Below are positions 1 through 4,992 of a stretch of 7,062 nt of DNA, piece by piece. The stretch spans positions 1 to 7,062 of the forward strand of contig NZ_JOFX01000094.1 of assembly GCF_000719345.1 (NCBI RefSeq), given 5' to 3'. The position numbers and the translations under genes are program-made. Position 1 is the stretch's first letter. Every line of letters begins with the position of its first letter. The DNA is from Streptomyces sp. NRRL F-2664 (GTDB lineage: Bacteria; Actinomycetota; Actinomycetes; Streptomycetales; Streptomycetaceae). Under the pieces are notes generated by a model. The model was not told the DNA's origin. It saw nothing but the letters and a program-made list of their open reading frames with translations, and did not search any database.

Positions 1-87
1 TGGCGCATCCTCCGCAAAGCCCGCCTCAGCCCCAGCAGACTCACGTCAATCGCCAGAGCCATCCTCACCCTGGAGACTCACCGCTGA
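1..87 (+). CDS. IS5-family transposase, C-terminal 28 residues (cut by window edge)
   Basis: The first bases read in frame 1 as WRILRKARLSPSRL, then LTLETHR and a TGA stop at 85-87. This is the same C-terminus as the IS5-type DDE transposase at the right end of the window (WRILRRARCHPTRL...LTLETHR). At DNA level the two 87-base ends differ at about 12 positions by my hand count. The fragment lies downstream of the catalytic residues, so whether the full copy is active cannot be seen. The family assignment rests on the better preserved right-hand copy. Confidence 0.85.
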   Translation, partial: WRILRKARLSPSRLTSIARAILTLETHR

Positions 88-99
88 AAACGCTCACTG
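1..99 (+). mobile_element. 3' end of an IS5-family insertion sequence
   Basis: After the transposase stop the sequence AAACGCTCACTG (88-99) matches the ACAAGCTCACTG that follows the stop of the right-hand copy at 10 of 12 bases. The two then diverge completely. The shared end GCTCACTG therefore probably marks the terminus of the element, at about base 99. The other terminus and any target duplication lie outside the window. Confidence 0.6.
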
Positions 100-359
100 G
101 CCGTACGTCACGCCAGCGTGCCCAAAGGCGTACGTCCGGCGCCCGCGCAGCTGCCACCACCGTGAGTACGGGGACCGCGTGCCGCCCTATGCGGAGGTCT
201 CGGCAGGCCCGGTTCGCCGCCCGGCCCTGCACGCGGACATCCCCAGAAGCTTCCGCTCCAATGGGGCGTCCCCGACTGCGGATTAGGCGTGCCCGCCTGG
301 GATCGTGCGGCCGTCCCCCGCAGGACGGGACCAGCCTGCGCGCGGCTGCGCGGGCCGCG
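100..359. other. Intergenic or decayed DNA, no gene recognised
   Basis: Several overlapping open frames cross this stretch on both strands, but none has a recognisable protein motif or a convincing ribosome binding site. The only small structure seen is the octamer CGTACGTC occurring at 102-109 and again at 129-136. The DNA may include the lost continuation of the integrase fragment that starts at 516 on the minus strand. Confidence 0.4.
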
Positions 360-516
360 CTGCCATGCCGCCCGGTCTGATGTACACCGGATCACCCGGC
401 AGCAGGCCCATCCTCGCCACCACCGCGGGCAGGTCCTGTACCCCAAGGACACCGCCCGTCGGCGGCGTTCCCCACCGCCCTGGATCGGGGGCCCGCACCC
501 CATGCCACTCGTTCAC
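360..516 (-). pseudogene. Possible integrase (tyrosine recombinase) N-terminal fragment
   Basis: A minus-strand frame starts with GTG at 516-514. It is preceded by AGAAGGG (528-522) with 5 bases of spacing, a good ribosome binding site. It reads VNEWHGVRAPDP, then LPAVVARMGLLPGDPVYIRP. From memory, a segment like LPxxVARxGLLPGxPVxxxP occurs near the N-terminus of phage-type integrases in Streptomyces. After about residue 52 the frame turns into low-complexity Arg/Pro/Gly/Ala text without motifs. No catalytic domain (R...HxxR...Y) is found downstream in any frame, so at best this is the head of a deleted gene. It could also be the N-terminus of an unrelated small protein. The strong ribosome binding site and the non-random composition are seen; the family name is inference. 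Confidence 0.35.
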
Positions 517-525
517 TGGAGCCCT

Positions 526-549
526 TCTGATGCGCTTGAACACATCAGA
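526..549. repeat. 7-bp inverted repeat upstream of the integrase-like start
   Basis: TCTGATG (526-532) and CATCAGA (543-549) are perfect inverse complements separated by 10 bases. The repeat sits just upstream of, and overlaps, the ribosome binding site of the minus-strand frame starting at 516. That position would suit an operator or a 5'-UTR hairpin, but the arms are short and chance occurrence is possible. Confidence 0.35.
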
Positions 550-796
550 TGACCAGGGAAGCGGGCACCCGTGCTGGTTTCCGGCCCGTTGGAGGCAGCG
601 GGACGCATCCCGCCCTGGAAGCCCGTCCGTTCCCCCGGGCCGAGCCGAGGCGGTCGCAGGATCCAGGTCACCTGCCGGCGTTCCGCGTCCAACGCCACGC
701 GGCCAGAAACCGCCACGGACCCGCGCCGGCCCTTCGGCTTTCGGATCCACCGCAACCGGTGGCTGCTTGTGTCGTTAGAGGGGACGGGAGTCACGC

Positions 797-838
797 TGCC
801 CCGGGGAGACCGACCCTTTCCGCGGTCTCTCCGGGGCA
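797..838. terminator. 16-bp stem-loop, probable factor-independent terminator
   Basis: TGCCCCGGGGAGACCG (797-812) pairs with CGGTCTCTCCGGGGCA (823-838). There are 15 Watson-Crick pairs and one G-U, around a 10-base loop. No T-run follows on either strand, which is usual for Streptomyces terminators. No intact gene ends here, so it probably belonged to a gene now lost. A structured RNA or a transposon end are alternatives. Confidence 0.5.
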
Positions 839-928
839 TCCCGGGCCCTGTCCGCCTGCGCACGCGTCGGCACTTGTGGAAGCCGGGCGTGGCTGCGGCG
901 CGGCAGCGGCTGGCGGCCAGGGCCGAGT

Positions 929-957
929 CGGCAGCCCCCGGTTTGCGGGGGCTGCCG
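929..957. terminator. Perfect 12-bp stem-loop, probable bidirectional terminator
   Basis: CGGCAGCCCCCG (929-940) and CGGGGGCTGCCG (946-957) are perfect inverse complements around the 5-base loop GTTTG. The stem is very G+C rich and stable in RNA on either strand. There is no T-run. It lies about 90 bases from the stem-loop at 797-838, so the two may bracket or tandemly terminate a vanished gene. Confidence 0.55.
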
Positions 958-1187
958 ATCACCTCGGGCGCGGTCAGCTCGTGCTGATACGGCGGCTCGG
1001 GTGGGAGCCGGGGCGCATTCGGAGGGTAGTACCCCCGGGCCGCCCCCATTCCACCGTACGAAGCGGCTGCCCGGGGCGCCGCCAGAGCTTCCGGCCGCTG
1101 TCCGCCGCGACAGGTCCAACCGACGCGGCTGGCGAGCGGCACGCGAACAGGTTCAGGGCGCCGGTCATCTCCATCATTCGGTGCAGT

Positions 1188-1711
1188 TCGCTGGACCTCT
1201 GCAATCAGCAGTCGGCCGAGTGGCCGGCACGGGCCGGCGCCCGCACCCTCCGCCCGGTCCAGGGTCGGCCGGTCGGCCATCTGCGGACCGACTGCCTGGC
1301 CGTCGTCCGGCTGCCGCCGGTCCGCCCGCCGGCCGGGCCCAGTGCCCGCGTCCGGCTCGGCCGCGGCTGCCACGTCCGCGTCGGCACGGCCGGGTACTCC
1401 GCCTGCCCGCAGGCCATCGGCCGCTCCGCCGACGTGTCTGCTTCCCCGCAGGAGGCCGCGGTGTCCTGTGACGGCCAGGCCGTCGCACCTCATCAGAGGT
1501 CCTGCGCCGAACAGGCGGTGACCACCGACCCGGCCCACGGCGCCACTGCGGCCCGGATGCGCCAGGCCCGGCCCTGGACCGCGAACAACGCCGGGCGGCG
1601 ACCCGCCACCACAGCGACGGACACGCCGTCGCGCTTCGGGCCCTGCCCGGCTACGACGCCCTGCCCGGCGCCGGCTTCGACTCCGCGAGAACGAAGGCGG
1701 GCAACGAATGA
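1188..1711 (+). pseudogene. istA: IS21-family transposase IstA, C-terminal remnant
   Basis: From about 1188 the + strand reads NQQSAEWPARAGARTLRP, then GRPVGHLRTDCLAVVRLPPV, then CHVRVGTAGYSACPQAIGR and VSCDGQAVAPHQRSCA. This follows the pattern of the IstA C-terminal region as I know it (ADW..RAN.R, GRPxDRL, YYVRVDTNDYSVDPRAIGR, CDGxxVADHxRxWA). Near 1555-1570 the similarity moves to another frame: DREQRRAATRHHSDGHAVALRALPGYDALPG, ending FDSARTKAGNE and TGA at 1709-1711. YDAL(F)G close to the end is also typical of the family. The helix-turn-helix and DDE catalytic parts of IstA are absent upstream, so this is a 5'-deleted and frameshifted remnant. The substitution of conserved tyrosines (CH for YY) also indicates decay. 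Confidence 0.75.
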
Positions 1712-1850
1712 CCCCCACCAGGGCGGCGAAGGACGGCCTGCCGTCCGCGATCGCCTGTCCCACCCGGATCGATCGGCGCGCTCCGGGAAGCGCCGGCCGC
1801 TCAGGCCCGCGACGAGAACTGGTCTCACGAGGAGCATCCGGTTCTTGAAA
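1708..1850 (+). pseudogene. istB: IS21-family helper ATPase IstB, N-terminal remnant
   Basis: The start ATG (1708-1710) overlaps the istA stop as ATGA, the usual translational coupling of istA and istB. The first frame gives MTPTRAAKDGLPSAIACPTR. The similarity then moves to another frame, which gives LREAPAAQARDENWSHEE (about 1776-1830). Known IstB proteins start with similar text, with REA..LA..ARDENWSHEE before the AAA+ ATPase domain. The reading frame change lies at about 1745-1775. The Walker A and B motifs are missing because the sequence runs into the IS481-type gene start around 1850-1900. It is not functional as read. Confidence 0.65.
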
Positions 1851-1909
1851 CGGGTGAGGTCCTCCGGGTTGGGTGCGGACTTGCGACACCTGTACCGAGG
1901 AGGCCCCTC

Positions 1910-2230
1910 GTGGCCCACCATAATGCCCCCCTGACCGGGACCGACGCTTGCGGCTGGCCCGCTGGGCCGCCGACACGGCTGGCCCGTGCGGGCGAGGAAC
2001 GTTTCAGGGCCGGCCGCAGCACCGGCCCGCTGGGCCGGCCGCTGCCGGACCCCGGGCGCCGCCGGAACGGGGGACCCGCATACCCGGCCCCGCCGCCAGG
2101 ACGCCGGCCGGCAGCAAGCAGAAGTCCTCAGGCTCCGGCGCGGGCACCGCATCGGCACGCTGCGACCAGCCGCCCAGATCGGTACCGCCCTCTCGACCCC
2201 CCGCCGCATCCTGGCACGTCACGGCTTGCC
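1910..2230 (+). pseudogene. IS481-family transposase, N-terminal remnant in three frames
   Basis: A GTG start at 1910 has the ribosome binding site GAGGAGG (1897-1903) six bases upstream. The first residues MAHHNAPLT resemble the start of many actinobacterial IS481 transposases (MPHRNAPLT and similar). The match then continues in a second frame as RLRLARWAADTAGP. A third frame gives ARWAGRCRTPGAAGTGDP, then EVLRLRRGHRIGTLRPAAQ and STPRRILARHGLP. These match the tandem helix-turn-helix region of the family (ARWAxRYRxxGxAGMxDRSSRP; LRRxHRxGPxRIAxxLG; STVHRxLxRHGL). At least two frameshifts are needed. Similarity stops about 2230, where the convergent DUF6233-like gene ends, so the whole DDE catalytic domain is gone. 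Confidence 0.7.
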
Positions 2231-2695
2231 TTCCGGTTCGGCGGGCTGGGGATCGGCTGCGGCCGGAAGCGAGGTGGCGGCGCGGCATTCGCGGCAGGTG
2301 ACCGTGCGGGGTTGGCGGAGGATGTCGAGGGCCTGGCCGAGGGTGATGGGGGTGGCGTGGGGCTGGCAGCCGATGACGTGTATCAGGCGCGCTCCCGGAT
2401 GACCGGGACGGTGGGGGAGATCTTGCACTGTCCATGCCTGCCGTCCGCCGTCGGCCGGAGTGGTACGGGTGGGGACATCCCGGTAGTCGCCGCCGGCGAG
2501 GGGCCGGACATGGCAGGCGTCCAGCCAGACAACCTGCTCAACGCGTTCCGCACGGCCGCTGCTGCCAGCTGCCCAGCCCGTGATGCCTACCCGGTACTGC
2601 CAGCCCCCAGCGGCGCGCCGCCGCTCATACAGACAAGCCCGCAACTCCTGGCCATCAGGCAGGGCGACGGTCACCCGAGCCGTGCTCCCCGGCAT
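2219..2695 (-). CDS. DUF6233-like small protein, unknown function
   Basis: This is an intact 158-residue frame. ATG at 2695-2693 is preceded by GGGAGGGGG (2709-2701) at 5 bases, which fixes the start. The N-terminus (residues 5-40: ARVTVALPDGQELRACLY, then WQYRVGIT) looks like a small beta-rich domain. It is followed by VWLDACHVRPLAGGDYRDVPT (57-76) and a C-terminal part with IHVIGCQPH (105-113), then LGQALDILRQP (119-129) and TCREC (133-137). This order (LPDG, W.Y.VG, HVRP..G.DYS.VPT, H...C, eAL..L..p.t..C..C) is what I know from Streptomyces proteins annotated DUF6233. His106, Cys110, Cys134 and Cys137 could form a metal site; that is inference. The C-terminus beyond residue 143 is low complexity and abuts the IS481 remnant, so the last 10-15 residues may be a fusion. 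No role is known to me. Confidence 0.7.
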   Translation of the reverse strand: MPGSTARVTVALPDGQELRACLYERRRAAGGWQYRVGITGWAAGSSGRAERVEQVVWLDACHVRPLAGGDYRDVPTRTTPADGGRQAWTVQDLPHRPGHPGARLIHVIGCQPHATPITLGQALDILRQPRTVTCRECRAATSLPAAADPQPAEPEGKP

Positions 2696-2725
2696 CTGCG
2701 CCCCCTCCCACAGGCCAGCATCTTA
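2696..2725 (-). promoter_or_regulatory. Candidate promoter (-10) and ribosome binding site of the DUF6233-like gene
   Basis: On the minus strand TAAGAT (2725-2720) fits the actinobacterial TAnnnT -10 pattern. It would place the transcript start near 2713, 18 bases before the ATG and just upstream of the GGGAGGGGG ribosome binding site (2709-2701). I see no clear TTGACA-like -35 box at the expected distance, so the promoter part is tentative; the ribosome binding site is firm. Confidence 0.4.
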
Positions 2726-2832
2726 ACCAGACGCGGGAAAGCTGCTGCGCGCAGTGGAGGCCGGATGGTGCACCGCCGTCGGCCCCTGCCTGTGTTGTGG
2801 AAGCTTAGGACGCTGGGGCGCGCCCAGCCTCG

Positions 2833-3299
2833 CTGGATAAGGAGCAGGCGGCCGACACCGTCGACGCCTACGCCGAAGGCGCCGCGGTGAAGGCGCTCGC
2901 CCGGCAGTACGACGCCCGGCCCAAGACCATCCGACGGATACTCGACGCGGCCGGAGCCCGCGCTGTCGGCGACGGACGAACTCCACGAGGCGGCCTCCGG
3001 CGCCGATGCCCGGGAGCAGTCGCCCACTACCGAGCCGCCGCACACCATCGACGTCCCGGGCCTGCCCGCCGAGCACCTCAAGGTCACCGAGGCTGCCGAG
3101 ATCCGCGACGCACTGCGCAGGTGGCAGGACCATCCGCCGCTGGCAGGGCTACCCGGTGCGTGTCACCGCTCCGCTCGCGCTACACCAGGCCACGCTGGGA
3201 CAGTGCGCCGCCCTCGCCGGCGATGGCTCCACCCCTGCCGGGCGCAAGGCCTACCGCACCTACGCCGACCGGATCGTCGCGGCCGCACGGACATCCTGA
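2833..3299 (+). pseudogene. Helix-turn-helix protein of unknown function, split over three frames
   Basis: Frame one (from about 2833) reads LDKEQAADTVDAYAEGAAVK, then ALARQYDARPKTIRRILDAA. This is a short helix-turn-helix of the kind A.Y.EG.SV..LA..Y..S..TI...L..AG. It has no ATG/GTG before GTG 2887, which lies inside the helix-turn-helix, and an in-frame TAG at 2806-2808, so the 5' end seems lost. From about 2963 the sensible text is in the next frame: LSATDELHEAASGAD, then IDVPGLPAEHLKVTEAAEIR and DALR. From about 3120 it moves to the third frame: GRTIRRWQGYPVRVTAPLAL, then AGRKAYRTYADRIVAAARTS and TGA at 3297-3299. The three pieces join into a plausible protein of about 155 residues with two frame changes. 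Pseudogene decay, sequencing error or, less likely, programmed frameshifting could explain this. The end faces the exporter gene 42 bases away. Confidence 0.5.
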
Positions 3300-3341
3300 C
3301 CGCTTGGCCCACCGCCCCAGGAACCACCGTGCTGGCTCGAT

Positions 3342-4781
3342 TCACCTTGACTCGGTCCTCTTGGTGAGGCGGGCGGCTGCCGGGAGACCAATGAGGAGCA
3401 GGAGTCCAGCTGCCGCGGCATAGCCAAGGTGATGGCCGGACAGCGACACGGTGGTGTGTCCCGCTGTGCCGACGGCTTGAGCGATGCCGGCGAGGACCGT
3501 GGGGCCGATGCCGCTGCCGATCTGCAGAGCGGTGACCGTGACGGCTGAGGCGGTGCCGTGGGCATGGTCCGGTACGTCGCGCAGGCCGGTGGCGGTGAAG
3601 GCCGGGAAGGCCAGGCCCTGTCCGATGCCGGTGATGATCAGGCCGGCCAGGACGGCTCCCGGGTAGGGGCTGTGCATTCCGGCCGTGCACCACAGCAGCA
3701 CCCCGCCGGCGGTGAGCAGGATGCCCGATGCCAGGAGCGGGCGGGGTCCGTAGGTTTTCATCAGGCGCCCGGAGACGAGCGCGGCTGCGGCGACGGCGAG
3801 GCTGACGGGGAGGATCGCGAGGCCGGACGCGGCCGGGGACATCCCGCGCATCTGCTGGAGGTAGAGCGGCAGCAGGAACAACGAGCCGGTGACGCAGAAG
3901 TAGAAGACGCTGGCCACCACCGCCGCGGTCCGCACACCGCGCATACGCAGCAGGCTCCGGTCCAGCAGGACGGCGTCCCCGCTGCGGGTCCGGCCACGGC
4001 GCCACCACAGGTATCCGGTAGCCGTGGCGGCTGTGAGGATCGCGCCCGCGCGCAGGGAGCCCCCGGGCCGGGAGGCCATGTCCGCGCTCAAAACGATCAA
4101 GACGATGGTTGTCACCAGCGCGCCGGCCCCTGTCAGGTCGAGCCGGCCCCTGTGGTGCCGTGTGCCCAGCGGCAGCCATCGCACCGCGGCCACGGCGGTG
4201 ACCACGGCCGCCAGCGCCTGCAGGGCGAACACCCAGCGCCAGCCGAAAGCGCTGGTGACCACGCCGCCGAAGACCAGACCAGCGCCGTAGCAGCCTGCCT
4301 GCGCGGCGGAGAACACCCCAAGGGCACGCGAGCGGATCGGGCCGCTGGGGTACACCGAGGTCAGCAGGGCCGTGGCCGCTGGCATGGTGATCGCCGCCCC
4401 AGCTCCCTGCAGCACACGTCCCGCCACGACCATCCAGAACTCGGGCGCCATGAACGCGAGCACGGCGCCCGCCGCCACGATCGCCAGACCCCAGACGAGC
4501 ACCCGGCGGCGGCGCAGCCGATCCGCCAGCGCCCCGCCGCACAGCAGCAGACCCGCGAACGCGAGCGCGTACCCGGTCACCGCCCAGGACAGGTTTTGCG
4601 GCGAGGTACCGAATTGTGCGCCCATCGACGGCAGCGCGCTGTTGAGCACGGCGACGCCACCGGCGTCCAGGCCGGCCGCCGCGCTCAGCACGGCCAGGGG
4701 CGCGTATCGGGCAGGCATCGGTCCGGCGGACGCCGACGGGGATGAGGGGGGCGAGAGCGTTTCGCCAGGGTGTGCGGGCAT
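3342..4781 (-). CDS. Major facilitator superfamily drug exporter, DHA2 (14-TM) type
   Basis: The protein has 479 residues with about 14 hydrophobic segments (from residues 27-51 to 452-470) and belongs to the EmrB/QacA-like proton-driven multidrug exporters of the inner membrane. Seen motifs: LD (38-39) and LNSALP in TM1; motif A GGALADRLRRRR (82-93, Asp87) after TM2; motif B GRVLQGAGAA (121-130, Arg122) in TM4; and the motif C region in TM5, GAGLVFGG (166-173), where the usual Pro of GPxxGG is Leu169. The length is normal for the family. The start is the ATG at 4781-4779, with GGAG (4792-4789) at 7 bases; a TTG further upstream at 4835 lies inside the inverted repeat and has poorer support. 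No TTA codon was seen, so bldA dependence is not expected. It is divergent from the XRE regulator, which probably controls it. The substrate cannot be told from sequence; antibiotic or self-made metabolite export is likely. Confidence 0.9.
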   Translation of the reverse strand: MPAHPGETLSPPSSPSASAGPMPARYAPLAVLSAAAGLDAGGVAVLNSALPSMGAQFGTSPQNLSWAVTGYALAFAGLLLCGGALADRLRRRRVLVWGLAIVAAGAVLAFMAPEFWMVVAGRVLQGAGAAITMPAATALLTSVYPSGPIRSRALGVFSAAQAGCYGAGLVFGGVVTSAFGWRWVFALQALAAVVTAVAAVRWLPLGTRHHRGRLDLTGAGALVTTIVLIVLSADMASRPGGSLRAGAILTAATATGYLWWRRGRTRSGDAVLLDRSLLRMRGVRTAAVVASVFYFCVTGSLFLLPLYLQQMRGMSPAASGLAILPVSLAVAAAALVSGRLMKTYGPRPLLASGILLTAGGVLLWCTAGMHSPYPGAVLAGLIITGIGQGLAFPAFTATGLRDVPDHAHGTASAVTVTALQIGSGIGPTVLAGIAQAVGTAGHTTVSLSGHHLGYAAAAGLLLLIGLPAAARLTKRTESR

Positions 4782-4788
4782 GTGCGAG

Positions 4789-4794
4789 CTCCAA
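4789..4794 (-). promoter_or_regulatory. Ribosome binding site deciding the exporter start
   Basis: The minus strand reads TTGGAG (4794-4789), then 7 bases, then ATG (4781). This supports the 479-residue start over the longer TTG-initiated frame (4835), which would add 18 residues coded by the inverted repeat and its flank. Confidence 0.6.
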
Positions 4795-4817
4795 GGGAAC
4801 GCGGCGCGGAGGCGTCG

Positions 4818-4847
4818 GTTACGGACGGGAGCCAACCCGTCCGTAAC
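4818..4847. promoter_or_regulatory. Perfect 12-bp inverted repeat, probable repressor operator of the exporter
   Basis: GTTACGGACGGG (4818-4829) and CCCGTCCGTAAC (4836-4847) are perfect inverse complements with the 6-base spacer AGCCAA. The centre lies about 50 bases upstream of the exporter ATG. The arms begin with a TTACGGAC/GTCCGTAA core of the type bound by dimeric repressors, especially TetR-like ones. As a DNA site it would block exporter transcription. The only regulator visible nearby is the XRE-family protein at 4992-5840, so either that protein or a factor outside the window binds here. I could not place a convincing exporter -10/-35 pair around it. If transcribed, it could also form a 5'-UTR hairpin. 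Confidence 0.65.
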
Positions 4848-4940
4848 GAGGCCGCCTCACCGCTGTGGGCACCATCTGGAGTTCAGCCTGGGGTGGAACG
4901 CGGACAGCCACGAGATACCGCTGCGGGCAGGTCTGGCCGG

Positions 4941-4977
4941 GGGTGGCCCCGCCAGGGCCACCCTTCGCGCCGAAGGG
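4941..4977. promoter_or_regulatory. Two overlapping dyads upstream of the XRE regulator, candidate operators
   Basis: GGGTGGCCC (4941-4949) and GGGCCACCC (4955-4963) form a perfect 9-bp dyad with a 5-base centre. CCCTTCG (4961-4967) and CGAAGGG (4971-4977) form a perfect 7-bp dyad with a 3-base centre. The two share CCC at 4961-4963. Both lie upstream of the predicted leaderless transcript start at 4992, and the second falls between the -35 and -10 positions, so for the regulator gene they would act as DNA sites. Autoregulation by the XRE protein is the likeliest role, but this is inference. Confidence 0.45.
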
Positions 4978-4979
4978 CC

Positions 4980-4992
4980 GATAATCGATGTA
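4980..4992 (+). promoter_or_regulatory. GATAAT -10 box positioned for leaderless transcription of the XRE regulator
   Basis: GATAAT (4980-4985) matches TATAAT at 5 of 6 positions. It ends 6 bases before the ATG at 4992, so transcription would begin at or next to the A of the start codon. No ribosome binding site is present at normal spacing: the nearest purine run, GAAGGG (4972-4977), is 14 bases from the ATG and overlaps the -10 region's upstream flank. This is the standard arrangement of leaderless actinobacterial mRNAs. No good -35 box is seen near 4957-4962. Confidence 0.6.

Larger units (their letters stand above)
529..1187. other. Gene-free stretch with two strong stem-loops
   Basis: Open frames cross this region on both strands because of the high G+C, but they overlap each other and show no recognisable domain. 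I see two non-random structures, the stem-loops at 797-838 and 929-957. A minus-strand text around 980-1050 (YYPPN, then YQHELTAPE) has residues unusual for shadow frames and might be the tail of a lost protein, but I cannot name it. The right boundary is where IS21 similarity begins. Confidence 0.5.

Noticed and set aside
974..1204. Minus-strand frame starting MQRSSELHRMMEMTGALNLF
   Set aside because: The start would be TTG and no ribosome binding site is evident. The N-terminal residues look slightly protein-like but match nothing I recognise, and the rest is low complexity.
549..1934. Single 461-codon + strand protein
   Set aside because: Only the part from about 1188 to 1560 makes sense, as an IstA tail. 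The first 200 codons have no motif and the real IstA end is in another frame, so it is not one gene.
513..1976. Long minus-strand open frame of 487 codons
   Set aside because: Arg/Gly/Pro-rich text without domains. Its 5' half is antisense to the recognisable istA/istB remnants, so it is a high-G+C shadow.
2671..3133. Two overlapping minus-strand frames of about 136-138 codons
   Set aside because: They overlap each other and run antisense to the helix-turn-helix segments. There is no recognisable domain, and starts are not supported by ribosome binding sites.
3558..4745. 395-codon + strand frame
   Set aside because: Antisense shadow of the exporter, with Gln/His/Arg/Gly-rich composition and no domain.
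3163..4794. 543-codon minus-strand frame
   Set aside because: Same strand as the exporter but a shifted frame, rich in Arg/Gly/His/Pro. The exporter frame has the membrane segments and motifs.
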